DNA of 64,000 nt from Quercus robur (lineage: Eukaryota > Streptophyta > Magnoliopsida > Fagales > Fagaceae): the NCBI RefSeq assembly GCF_932294415.1, contig NC_065545.1:41888327-41952326 (forward strand). The letters run 5' to 3'. The notes beneath the pieces are model-generated. The model was given only the letters and a program-made list of their open reading frames with translations. It was not told the DNA's origin and ran no database searches. The position numbers and the translations under genes are program-made. Shown here piece after piece: positions 1 through 10,740 of the stretch (its first letter is position 1; each line of letters starts with the position of its first letter).

Positions 1-59
1 AAAGTAGGATTTAGATATGCAAATTTACAAAAATTTTGCATCAACTAATGCAAATGCTC
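1..59. mobile_element. Right end of a Harbinger-like MITE cut by the window edge
   Basis: Seen: bases 22-59 end in ATGCAAATGCTC followed by TAA. Read in reverse they begin GAGCATTTGCATTAG, which resembles the ends near 36012 and 39767. A 3-bp TAA/TTA target site and a GAGCA terminus suggest the PIF/Harbinger superfamily. The left end lies outside the window, so size and class are uncertain. Confidence 0.4.
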
Positions 60-691
60 TAAGACTAGGTTTGTTTTCCCTCTATTTCTCTAATTTCCTC
101 TCTTTGGCAATTCTCTCTCGAGCAACAAAGCACAACAATAACTTTTGGAAATTAATCCCTAGGAAAAAACTTTTGTTTTACAGTTTCTCAAGTAAAAGAC
201 AAAATATGAATACTTCAAAACCAAGTCCTACAGAAAGCACAATGGTAGTCACAAAATTTTTCACAACCTTTATTACAACTTATTAAGGTGACTATATGTT
301 AAAAAAAGTAGCATCACTTTTAAATAAATCCACCGCTAATAACACATATATAATGCACCAGTTGTGAAAAATTACTATTACCACATATATAATGCACTAG
401 TTGTGAAAAAATTTGTGACTAAATTTGTCAACCTGAGAAACCAAGGATGCTGCATACCAACAAAGCTTTGTTTAGGTGTTTAGTTCTTTAATAAAGAATG
501 AGGCTTCTCAAATAAAAAACGAATCATAGAAAATTCAATTGCAGGTCCTTTTATATAGTGAGCTCCATAAGTTAAAACCTACGAAAAATTGCAGCATCAA
601 TGGCAAAGTCTAGTAATGGCAATAACTACTTTATGGCCAAGTCTAGTAAAAGTCCAAGGAACAACATTACAAAACGCCCATAGATTGCAAT
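60..691. other. 3' flank of DAD1, no gene seen
   Basis: This AT-rich stretch lies downstream of the DAD1 stop codon and probably holds its 3' UTR (minus strand). A short near-repeat, ACATATATAATGCACYAGTTGT in form, occurs twice around 345-405. Nothing else was recognised. Confidence 0.4.
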
Positions 692-3600
692 CTATCCAAG
701 GAAATTCATAATAACCAAATGAAGCACCAAATTGCAGAGAACAAAATCTGCAAATGCACGCTCTGGTGGTAAATCCTGCAAGTTGATGGAACAGATAAAC
801 TAGTAAGAATGAATATTATCAAGATTATGATAGTGCTCACTTTTTTCTGCTCTATAATTGCATTCAACAAAACTTAGGTGTTGTCCCTTATGTTCCCAAT
901 GCACTTGGGCTTCCAAAGCCATATGGTTGAATTTAATTTGGGAAACTAAAGTACAGAACCTAAGGAACTATATATAAGTTTGAACAAATTTTGGTTTGAA
1001 CAAATTTTGGCTTCAAACTAGTTTAGAGCTATCTTTCTCCAACCCTTATGTAACAATTTATAAGACAACAAGATAGCTCCAAACTAGATTGGAGCCAAAC
1101 TTTTTCCAATAAGTTTTACCCTTTTGCATTTGTTGGGAATTGCAAGAGGGGTAAGGGAATGGGAGGAGGGGACCGAGGAAGGACAAAAAATTCATGCCAT
1201 TTGCCTTTCTATGTTTGCAGCAAAACAATAGTACCAATTACCAAAGCCAACAAAATTTAAATTCTTTCAGCAGGTTGTTTCATTACCTTCTGAGCAACAA
1301 TCAGAGCAGAAGAGAAAAAAAATGTAGTGGAAAGGAAATTTACCTTGAATTCCTTGTTTTCTTTGTTCACTTGGATGCGGAGACAAACTGCAGTAAAAAA
1401 CAAGCCTATCAGCCACAAATTCATTCTCTCCAAAAACTACATAATCAGTCAGCAAGTACGCAGATTGGATGCCAAGAAGTATATACTAGCAAAAAGAGGG
1501 GCCGGCTTAGAAAAAGTATAACGGAAATCAGTAACCAACATTAATTCAACTTATTTAGAATTATTTGGTGACATGGTAGTTATAAAGCTAAGTCAGAGTT
1601 CAGCATGTGTCATGTGATTTGCTCCTACACAAAATATTAAACTAAAAATCCAGCTTACCAGCAAGGACCGCAGTCCCTATGCAAGAAAGTACTCCTGACA
1701 GAAACGAGTTGAATGGAAATGATCCAACAATAGCCATGTATACTACCTGTTCATCAGCAAGAAGGCAAACTACTTATCAGAACTGGACCAGGTAAGATCT
1801 GAAACCAATTAAAATATTCTTTATTCAATGAAACACACATGCATAAAGAATTAAAAATAAATGGGGAATCCAGAACCAGTCTCTAATTAGTTAAATTTCT
1901 AGTTGAGATTGATCTTCTAGAAATAAAACCTTCCTAAACCAAGGTTAGATTCAAAAAGGCAGATTATACTGATAGAACTTGAATGTAAAACTAAGAGGCC
2001 AAAGAGAAAGTTATATTCCAGGCACAATAAGATATAGAACTTATGACCAAACGGATCGCAGACCAATAATAAAGCAGCAAGGAAACTAAAATATAATAAT
2101 CAGCCACAACCATATCAAAAATCATTTAGTGAATCCAGCTGCTCATAATGTTTTAAGTAACAATGTGGCAAAATCATCTCTCTTACTCCAATGTCAGGTC
2201 TGACTCAATAATGGGCCTTAGGAAAAGAAACTTATTGTCAATAAATTCCGCTTTAGTGAGCAAAACAAGTTTGTTCAGGGAATATATGAAAACCAATTTG
2301 AAGATGAGATAGAAGAGCTGCAACGGGTTCTGAAGGAAAAACAGAAATGGGCACAGAATACTGACTACTGCCATAAATGATCTCATGTTAAAGTTGCTCA
2401 ATTACTGGGCACCAGCGAAGAAAGTAATTTATTAGCTTAAAAGCATCAAACAAGGTTCACGGTTCACCATAAGATAACCCACAGGAAAAACCTCAAAAAG
2501 AAGCGTCAGAATTGAGGTGCTAGTACAAGAAATATAGAAAACTATAATTGGTAAAGGGATGGGATAAGGTTGGAGTGAGTCTGAGGTACAAATCTAACCA
2601 ATCGAGAGAGCGAGTAAATTTTAAGCTAGCCAAACAACAAATATTAAAGATTTAAAAAACAAGTGAAAATTCAAAATTGCTGATTGTGCAAAGCAAGACA
2701 AAGCTCAAGATCACCAAAATCAAAAAGGTTTTGCAAATACAATGATGAAGAAGATATCAGAGAATCAATTACACCACACTACATAAAAAGATATCAGGTG
2801 AGGATCAAACACCCAAAGTAGAACTTTGACAATGCTAATTATGAGAAACTGGAAGAAGGTAAATCATTTATTCATAAGTTTGTAACTTGCTGATATACTT
2901 GTCAAAAAGAAAAGCCTGTATCTTGCTGATATAATTTTTTGTTTCTTTTTGTCACCATAAAGCCTAAGTTCTTACTATTGTTATCAAGCTGTCATCAATT
3001 CATGTGACAAGATCTTCTTGTCGAACAAGCTGCATCAGGATGCTAGATGCCTATATATATATATAAAATCAGAAGGTCAAAAATTACTTTACCATTTTGG
3101 ACCATACTTATCTTCTATGCCTAATTCAAAGAACTAATAAACACTGCAAAGCTTGTAAGCATCAGTTGTAGTGAGTAAAGTCACAAAATATTTGCAAATA
3201 TCTGTTGGCATCAAGACCCATTTTAAGGAGGTATTATATGCATCTATAAACCCAAATGACACGAACAATGATGCCAAAACATCCTTCCTTATTTTATAAA
3301 TTCCCAATTTCCTAAGCACAAAAAAAGGAGAAAAATAGTAGGATTTTTTGAGGGGCAGGAGCATACAGTTTTGCCATTCAAATAACGTTCCTTTACGAGA
3401 AACTGTACACAGACCGTTCATGGTGCTTATTCATCCACAGCATTTTTTAGTTCTCTTAATTGTATGAATATCAGATCACAATTCACAATTGCCAATGAGC
3501 TCTAGCTCAACCAGCACCTCCTCCCCTTATAAGCCGTAGGGGGTCGTGAGTTCAAGACCCATTCATTGGGTGCTTGTGTAACTTACCAATAAAATAAAAT

Positions 3601-4163
3601 ATAAATAAATAAATAATTTCAGATCATAATTCTTTAGGGCCTCATATTGGTAATAAAATTTCCATTTCTCGTTTTCTTTTCTTAATATATATATATATAT
3701 ATATCATTTTTTCAGGGAAACAAAACAGCTCATCAAATTGAATGCAACAACTGATCTACGATATTGATTTCAATTTTTTGAATCTAAAAACAACAACAAA
3801 ACATAATGTTTTAAATATTACATTCTACTTTCTCTTTTTTATTTTTCCCGCATTTTCTCATCAACCAAACAGAAAGGGAGTTTAACATAAGCATTTCAAA
3901 CGTTTTCCAGAGAGTAAATTATATAATGAAATGGTAAAATACCTGGATCAAAGCAGTGAAGACAGAGAAAACCACATAGAGATCGATGATCTGAAAAAAA
4001 AAAAGAAAAAAAAAAAGATTGGTGTAAAGATCTTAAATTATAGAGAGAGAAAAAGAGAAATTGCTAGAGAGAGAGAGACCTTGAGATTGGTGGGAGTGGC
4101 TGCATAAGCAGATCGGAGAGAGTGGAAAAGAGCCTGGGTGTCCTTGCTCGTCGACTTCACCAT
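692..4163 (-). CDS. DAD1: DAD1, oligosaccharyltransferase subunit
   Basis: Five exons on the minus strand join in frame: 4163-4080, 3990-3943, 1746-1659, 1387-1344 and 775-692 (348 nt, 115 aa plus stop). Every junction is GT-AG. The length equals that of plant DAD1, and the start MVKSTSKD and end VIMNFLG are typical of the family. DAD1/Ost2 is a small ER membrane subunit of the complex that transfers the preassembled glycan to asparagine in nascent proteins; its loss causes cell death in animals. Three hydrophobic segments are visible, around residues 29-52, 54-77 and 97-114. The ATG at 4163 is the only start that keeps the conserved N-terminus. Intron 2 (3942-1747) holds a SINE. No frame damage is seen, so the copy looks functional. 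Confidence 0.95.
3485..3618 (+). mobile_element. tRNA-derived SINE in DAD1 intron 2
   Basis: Seen: an A-box-like TCTAGCTCAACCAGCACC near 3501 and a B-box-like GTGAGTTCAAGACCC near 3546, ending in an A-rich AATAAATAAAT tail. It is flanked by 14-bp direct repeats, TCAGATCACAATTC (3471-3484) and TCAGATCATAATTC (3619-3632), with one mismatch. This is the signature of target-primed SINE insertion. It lies antisense to the host gene. Confidence 0.75.
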
Positions 4164-4513
4164 TGCAAAACCCTACTTTTTTCTTCTTCTTCTTTCTCGC
4201 TACCGAGCTTGACTATACAACAAATATATGGTAATGGGATGAAGAGTGAAGACCCTGGCCCCCTGACTTTTTTTCACGGGTCGTCGTAAAAATGGAAGTG
4301 GCAATTTCGTCATTTTCTTGCTGATCTGATGGGCCTCTAACTCTAATGGGCTTCTACTCTTCTTTTTTTTCTTTTAAAGGAAAAAATGGGCTTCTACTCT
4401 GGTTTAACATTAATATTTGGTGGATTTCTGTTAGTTTAATTCATAAAAATTTTGATGTTTAAATAAAAAATCTGAAATTTAAATCTTTCCCTACGCTAAA
4501 AATTTATTGTTGT
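4164..4513 (-). promoter_or_regulatory. DAD1 upstream region with site II-like motifs
   Basis: Three TGGGCY motifs lie at 4330-4335, 4347-4352 and 4387-4392, about 170-230 bp upstream of the ATG. TGGGCC/T site II elements are common in plant promoters of housekeeping and ribosomal genes, which suits DAD1. A GA-rich tract (about 4040-4079) sits at the start of intron 1. No clear TATA box was found. Function is inferred. Confidence 0.35.
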
Positions 4514-5330
4514 TGTAAGGACCTGATTCGCATTCCTTAGCCCAAAGGTTGGTGGACTTAAGCGCACAATGTCCAAAACAATGAATTTGTAGAGACTGGA
4601 TTGAAAAAACTGGGCTTTAATGATTCAAACCAATACTAAGGTAGATTGAAATGACAAAAGAATGAAAATAGACAGGTTTATGTTAAAGAAAAATGCCCTC
4701 GGCAATATCCGAGGAGCACAACTCTTATATATTGTTCTTAGGTTTGATTACAAAATTGGTTCCTGATTGCTATAGTATTTTCCCCTTGATTTCTCAATCT
4801 CTTTCCATGGTGGGTTCCTTCCATTATATGGTTCACTTTAAACGATCTCGGCCTTCCACTTGTTGACTATCCAAGCCTCCACTTGAGTGTTTGTCCCATT
4901 AGACACCCCCTCAGGCTCCTTTGTGTGTTGGGGCGGCCAATATAGCCCTGTTTAGGGGTCTTTTCCACATTAATGCAGCCAGAAAGTTAGCTGCAGAACC
5001 TTTAATGCGGTGGTATCAGTTTTGCCTCTAGATACTTTAGGACTTCCCTCTGCACTTTGTTTTTGCAATGCTTATCCATGCCTGCAGAATTTCCGAGAAC
5101 GTCCCCCTCGATGGCATACCACCTATTCGAACCTCGGATTTGTTTATCCAAGGTGACATTCGTCCTCGGCCTATTCTTCCGTGCCATTATGGCCAATACC
5201 AACCTCAGCATCTGCTAACATGGACTCCCTTCATAAGGTTTACCCTTTCTCAGATGATCTCAGTCCTCGACTCGGGCTTTAGGCCCAATTCGTACATGGG
5301 TAATGGGCTTCTGGGCCCAATATCCCTATA
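4514..5330 (-). mobile_element. Solo LTR, Tat-type gypsy relative
   Basis: The 817-bp block starts TGTAAGGACC and ends CCCTATA on the plus strand. It is flanked by a perfect 5-bp duplication GTTGT (4509-4513 and 5331-5335). Read on the minus strand it aligns along its length with the solo LTR at 56226-57075, so it belongs to the same family in the opposite orientation. The minus strand has a TATATAAG box and the CTACAAATTCATTGTT segment also seen in the LTRs of element 1. The terminal TGTGG has decayed to TATAG. No internal coding region remains, so it arose by LTR-LTR recombination. Small open frames inside are not genes. Confidence 0.85.
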
Positions 5331-5335
5331 GTTGT

Positions 5336-5908
5336 CTTGGTGGAATGATAAACAAAATAGTTCCTCAATATCGATTTTTTTTCCTAGTAATAGTCTAATT
5401 GAAAAATTCAACACACTCACAAATTAAATACAATAACCAAAACCAAAAATCAAAACATACACAAAAGAGTTCAAAATTTGAGAATAAAAAAAAAATTTAC
5501 ATAAGAAAACCAATAACTAAAATGGGTGTCCATTGTTTTATTTATTTATAGTAAACTTCCTTTAACATAATATATTGGACACAAATTCAGAAGCAAATAA
5601 CAATAAGTAAGATGAATTTATTAGATTAAAACATATATTATAGACTTTAATTATAGGGATGGCTTATTGGTTAAGAGGGATGGTATTGAAAAGCCATGAT
5701 TGAATTAATATGTATAAGTTCTGAAAATTTTGATAATAAACTTTTAGTTGGAGTATAATTTAAATTTCTAAAACTTAGATGATAAAACTTTATCTAAATT
5801 TATCCTTTGGTCAAGAGCTTTGTAGCTTAATATTATAATAAAATATTAATTTAATAAGATGCAATTTGAGAAAAAAAAACAAAAAAACAAAAACAAAAAC
5901 GTGGGTTG
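5336..5908. other. AT-rich spacer
   Basis: No gene seen. The stretch near 5741-5910 resembles DNA on the far side of gypsy element 1 (about 16455-16760), including AAACTTTTAGTT and AAAACGTGRGTT blocks. The element therefore landed in a locally duplicated AT-rich tract. Confidence 0.4.
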
Positions 5909-5913
5909 TATGG

Positions 5914-6675
5914 TGTGGGGGGTAAAATTCATCAGTCAACAGTGGGCCTTGGTGCCCATGCGGAGCCCAGCCATAACAGGAAGTGAAGACACAGCCAGAG
6001 GACTCCCAGCCCAATCCTGTTGGGTCGGGCTTGTTTAAGGGGCATCCGAGGAGGAGTGTCTCCTCGAACGCACCAAATGGGAGTCCAACTCACACCCTTT
6101 ACATGGTGAAAAATCGTCCTAAATCACAGGGAAATGCTAGACGTTCAGGGGGCAACCACAACTGTCGCATTAAATGCAAGGAAGCTACTTTTCCAGCCGC
6201 ATTAATGTAGAGAGGACAGGAGAACAGTATTATCTTGGCCAGTGCAACTCACAGAAAAGAAGGAGGATGTCCTATGGGACAGACACTCAAGTAGAGGCCC
6301 AGATGGTTAACAAGTGTAGGGCCATTATCAATTGAAGGATGCTATATAAGAGAAGAAAATCCCCATGACAAAGGGAGGAAAGAGGGGAGAGAAAAAGAAG
6401 TAAGGAAAAGAGGGGAGAGAAAAAGAAGTAAGGAAAAGAGAGAGAGAGAGAAAGGAGTTCTGTAAACATAGCATAAGATACAGCCCTATGGACTATTATC
6501 CCAGGAAACTTAAAGAAATATCCCCACGTTCTAGTGGTTGCATGGCTTACTAATAGTTACGTTTACTCTGTCAAGACCTAGTTCTGTGACCCACTCTCAA
6601 CAAATTCATTGTTGAGGGTCTTTTGGGCCAGAATTGCCTGTTTGCTGGGCTTGAGCCCCAAAAACCGCCCTTACA
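5914..6675 (+). repeat. 5' LTR of gypsy element 1
   Basis: The 762-bp repeat begins TGTGGGGGG and ends CCCTTACA. It has a TATATAAG box at 6343-6350 and a purine-rich tract with two copies of a 28-bp GGGGAGAGAAAAAGAAG-type unit (about 6387-6440). It keeps a 34-bp segment (near 6012-6046) that is missing from the 3' LTR. Open frames here are not genes. Confidence 0.92.
6343..6350 (+). promoter_or_regulatory. TATA box of element 1 5' LTR
   Basis: TATATAAG follows GGATGC about 330 bp before the LTR end. Both LTRs carry it. This is the likely core promoter of the genomic RNA. Confidence 0.6.
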
Positions 6676-6677
6676 AT

Positions 6678-6695
6678 TGGCGCCGTCTGTGGGGA
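6678..6695 (+). other. Primer binding site of element 1
   Basis: TGGCGCCGTCTGTGGGGA lies two bases after the LTR end. TGGCGCCG-type sites are common in plant gypsy elements and pair with the 3' end of a host tRNA that primes minus-strand DNA synthesis. The exact tRNA was not established. Confidence 0.75.
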
Positions 6696-6836
6696 GAATT
6701 TGTGTCTCGACAAGTGAAACAGTAAGAAATGGAAGGATCAGGCCCGCGTCAAACCGGACATGTAGATTCTCAACGATAGGACAATTTTTTAAATATCGAA
6801 CGAGGGAAAGACCAAGATAATCAGCGAGAGGGCAGC

Positions 6837-8092
6837 GTGAACACCTCTCATACGAGTAAAAGCCGCTCAAAAGGGAAGGATCATGCATCCCATAAGCAAA
6901 ACGATCGAAAGGCTTTACAACAAGAGATTGATGATTTGAAAAAAAAGCTGCGCCGAGCACAGCAGCAACGTCCTTCACCCGGCTCGGGCACTAGCAGTGA
7001 CGAGGATAACGAATACCGGCGAAGATCAAGAACCCCTCCGAGCGAGACATTTTCCTATGAGGAAGAGAGGACTCGCAAACGCAGCCACAAAAGCCCATCT
7101 TACCAAGGCCTGGCCAACGATGCCATGAACAAGGCCCTGGATCGCATTTCCCAGTCGCTGTTCACGCGTAGAATAGAGAGGGCAGTGCTTCCTCGGCGGT
7201 TCCATCAACCAATGTTTGCCATATACAAGGTCGGTCCGACCCAGTAGAGCATGTGAGCCAATTCAATCAGAGGATGGCCATCCACTCTAGGGATGAGGCG
7301 TTAATGTGTAAGGTATTTCCATCCAGCTTGGGACCTATGGCGATGAGATGGTTTGATGCCCTCCAGCCGAATTCCATAGATTCCTTTAGGCAGCTGACGC
7401 AGGCCTTTGGTTCCCGTTTCATCACCAGCACTAGAGTCCCTCGGCCTCTTGACTCCCTCCTTTCCTTGTCCATGCGGGAAGGAGAGACGCTGAAAGCCTA
7501 CTCGGACAGGTACTGGGAAACATATAACGAGATAGAAGGGAATTATGATGACGTCGCCATCAGTACGTTCAAAAGGGGCTTGCCGACAGAACATAGCTTA
7601 AGAAAGTCCCTCACTGGAAAGCCAGTCACCAGCGTGCGCCAACTCATGGACAGAATTGACAAGTACAAAAAGGTCGAGGAGGACCAGCAGATGGGGCAGG
7701 GTAAAGCGAAGGTCGTCCCTCAAGAGAGGAGGGACTTTAGGTCGGAACGATTTAACAACAGTAACAGGCCGAGAAGGGACTATATAGAGCAGCCCGGATC
7801 TACTGGGGCTCAGGCAGTCCATGTTGTGTTCCGAGAACCTCTTCACAAAATCCTAGAGAAGGTGAAGTATGAACCTTTCTTTCAGTGGCCGAACAAGATG
7901 GCTGGTGATCCTTTGAAGCGCAATTAGAACCTGTATTGCGCGTACCATCAGGAGCCAGGTCACACCACTGATGATTGCAGGAACCTGAAGAACCATTTAG
8001 ATTGGCTCGTCCAAGAAAGGAAGCTGAGACATCTGCTGCATCGCCCTGAAGGATGGCAGGAACCATCAAACAATGAAACCAGACAAAGTACG
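6837..8092 (+). pseudogene. gag of gypsy element 1
   Basis: The gag frame opens at ATG 6837 with a charged, coiled-coil-like N-terminus (heptad-like LQQEIDDLKKKLRRAQ), then RS/RR-rich sequence. The retrotransposon-gag core (AMRWFDALQPNSIDSF and following) sits at about 7253-7600. A single-base frame change near 7233 separates the two parts. A TAG at 7925-7927 breaks the frame just before a zinc-knuckle-like C-x2-H-x4-H-x4-C motif (CAYHQEPGHTTDDC, about 7942-7983), the spacing also seen in element 2. Gag would package the RNA into virus-like particles. It reads on into protease in the same frame, so gag-pro-pol was originally one long frame. Confidence 0.85.
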
Positions 8093-8722
8093 TTGAGGCC
8101 ACCCATTGGCACAATTAATGTCATTCTCGCCGCACCTGGAAGGACAGGCTCTGTCCCCTTCAGGGTAATGTCAGTGAGCAGTTTCCCGACTGAGCCAGAC
8201 GACAGGGAATCCAAGAGAGCTAGAATGAGTACCACGCCATTAATCGGGTTCACGGAGGAAGACAAACAAGGAACTATTCAACCCCACGACGATGCCCTAG
8301 TCGTCACGCTCAGAATAGGAGGTTATGACGTGAAGAGGGTGTTAGTTGATCAAGGCAGTGTTGTGGAGGTAATGTACCCTGATTTGTATAAGGGGCTGAA
8401 CTTGAAGCAGGAAGACCTGTCGCCATACGATTCCCCCCTGGTCAGCTTTGAAGGAAAAATCGTCATCCCGAGAGGCATGATTAGGTTGCCTGTGCAAACA
8501 AACTCGGATGTGGTAGAAGTGAACTTCATTGTTGTAGATGCATACTCCCCTTACACAGCTATCGTGGCCCGGCCATGGCTTCATGCACTAGGGGCTGTGT
8601 CGTCAACCTTGTACCAAAAAGTGAAGTATCCGTCAGGAGGTCAAATCAAAAAAATAATAGGGAACCGGGGAATGGCTAGGCAATGCATGGTGTCGGCGAT
8701 CTCACGACGGCCGAATAGCTAG
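8093..8722 (+). pseudogene. Protease region of gypsy element 1
   Basis: A 209-aa open segment holds a retropepsin-like fold with active-site segment VLVDQGS (near 8340-8360). Canonical DTG/DSG is replaced by DQG, as is common in this lineage. The second fold half (TAIVARPWLHALGAV) follows. The segment ends at TAG 8720-8722, with a second stop at 8750-8752 before the RT frame resumes in the same phase. The enzyme would cut the polyprotein into mature parts. The stops make it a pseudogene. Confidence 0.8.
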
Positions 8723-8758
8723 CCTTTCACTTCAACTGAGAACGGTTTATAGCAATTA

Positions 8759-9712
8759 ATGACTACGGTCCCAACTGCGGGCAGTGGAGGACCGGCCATG
8801 GAGGTGAACTGTGAGGAGTTGGAGAAAGTACTTGTCGGATCTGACCTTGAGAGGTTTTTTCAAATTGGTTCGGAATTACCGCCCCAGGAGAAGTCAGCAC
8901 TGATTGCCTTTCTCAGACAGAATGTAGATGTGCTTGCTTGGGACCCCTATGAGGCCCCCGGGGTCGATCCAGATTTCATCTGCCACCACCTTAATGTGAA
9001 CTCGGCTATAACACCTAAGAGACAGGCTCCTCGACGACCGTCGAAAGAACATACCGATGCCATGAGGGAAGAGGTCGCAAGATTGAAGAAAGCAGGGACT
9101 ATCAAAGAGGTCTTCTATCCCGAGTTGTTAGCCAACACGGTGGTGGTAAGGAAGAAGAGCGGGAAATGGCGGGTCTACGTAGACTTCACAAACCTAAACA
9201 CGGCTTGCTCTAAGGATCCCTTCCCTATGCCCCGGATAGACCGGTTGGTAGATTAAACTGTCGGACACCCTAGAATGAGTTTTCTAGACGCCTTTCAGGG
9301 TTACCACCAGATACCCTTGGCTGCCGAAGATCAGGAGAAGACTACTTTTGTCACCCCATTTGGGAATTATCATTATAAGGTGATGCCCTTCGGCCTGAAA
9401 AATGTCGGGTCAACCTATCAGAGGATGATGACAAGGATGTTTGAACAACAGATGGGTAAAAGCGTTGAAGTGTACATAGACGGCATGGTGGTTAAAAGCA
9501 AGTTAGTTCCTGACCATATTGAAGACCTCAGCAACGTTTTTCAAATACTGAGAAATTACAAGCTAAGACTAAACGCAACCAAATGTTCATTTGGAGTGGG
9601 ATCAGGGAAATTCTTGGGTTATATGGTAACTCACAGAGGCATAGAGGTTAACCCTGACCAAATAAGAGCCATCCATAGCTTGCAGCCTCCTCGGAACCCT
9701 AAAGAGGTCTAG
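8759..9712 (+). pseudogene. Reverse transcriptase of gypsy element 1, inactive
   Basis: RT blocks occur in order: LKKAGTIKEVFYPELLAN, WRVYVDFTNLN, then after an in-frame TAA (9254-9256) FLDAFQGYHQIPL, FGLKNVGSTYQRMM and VEVYIDGMVVKSK. The catalytic YIDD box reads YIDG, so one of the metal-binding aspartates is lost; element 2 keeps YIDD. The first block has Y where relatives have C (RVCVDF). A TAG at 9710-9712 ends this open segment. The copy is dead both by stops and by active-site change. Confidence 0.9.
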
Positions 9713-10740
9713 AAGCTTACCGGTATGATAGCTGCCTTAAACCGTTTCATCTCGCGCTCAGCAGACAGATGCAGGCCATTTTTCTCCTTTTACACAAGTG
9801 GAAAGGATTTGAGTGGAATGAAGAGTGCGCTATAGCTTTCCAACAGCTAAAGGAATACCTCGCCCAACCACCAATTATGTCCAGTCCCGATGCCGATGAG
9901 ATTTTGTTTGCTTACATCGCAGTAGCCCCACATGCAGTAAGCTTGGTGCTAATCCGAGAAGACAACGGCATACAGCGGCCAGTCTATTACGTTAGCAAAT
10001 CGCTGCAGGAGGCAGAAACCCGTTATCTTCCCCTCGAAAAGGCAATCTTGGCCATCATACAGGCCACACAAATGCTTCCCCACTACTTTCAAGCACACAC
10101 TGTAGTAGTGCTAACTCAACTCCCTTTAAAGTCCTTCCTGCGCAGCGCCGATTACACAAGCAGGATTGCAAAATGGGGAACGATTCTGGGCGCCTTCGAC
10201 ATTAGATACATGCCTCGCACCGCTGTAAAAGGCCAGGTCCTCGCCAACCTAGTGGCAGAATTCGCTGAGCCCACACTAGAAGGAAAAGAAGTGTCGGTAT
10301 TACTAGGGGCTGATGAGAAGGTGATCAGCACAGTTTCTCCGCATGGACACACTTGGTGGAAAGCATACATTGATGGCGCAACGAATCAAATGGGCTTAGG
10401 GGTAGGACTTGTCCTGCTCTCACCTGAAGGGATAACCATAGAGAAGTCATTAAGACTAGGATTTCCGGCCACGAATAATGAAGCCGAATATGAGGCGCTA
10501 TTGGAGGGAATGTGGATGATCCGGAAAATGGGGGGGAAATCTGCGGACATGTTCTCGGATTTGAGACTCATCATGGGACATGTAAATGGAGACATGGAGG
10601 CAAAGGACGAAAGAATGCAAGAGTATCTGGTTTGGGTTAAGCATTTACAGACTCATTTTCATCACTTTCACTTAACGCACGTACCCAGAAGTGGGAACAC
10701 TCATGCTGATTCTCTCGCAATGTTGGCTACCTCCTCGGCT
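9713..10740 (+). pseudogene. Dual RNase H region of gypsy element 1
   Basis: After a frame change near 9785, an open frame from 9769 carries a degenerate gypsy RNase H (YVSKSLQEAETRYLPLEKA) and then a second, archaeal-like RNase H (YIDGATNQMGLGVGL, TNNEAEYEALLEGM, FSDLRLIMGHVNGD, NTHADSLAML). The D, E, D and D catalytic positions of the second domain are all present. Possession of this additional RNase H is an established mark of the Tat lineage. The domain removes RNA from the RNA-DNA hybrid during reverse transcription. The frame continues into integrase. Confidence 0.85.

Noticed and set aside
17-286. 89-aa open frame at the window start
   Set aside because: It overlaps a MITE end and AT-rich flank, and has no family features.
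3485-3618. tRNA gene (also at 21571, 31532, 58891)
   Set aside because: Only A/B-box-like parts plus SINE tails and target duplications; no full cloverleaf.
5068-5331. Open frame of 87 aa and its antisense partner
   Set aside because: Lies wholly within the solo LTR with its GTTGT duplication.
5983-6210. Open frame repeated at 15693-15956
   Set aside because: Both copies are LTR sequence of element 1, upstream of gag.
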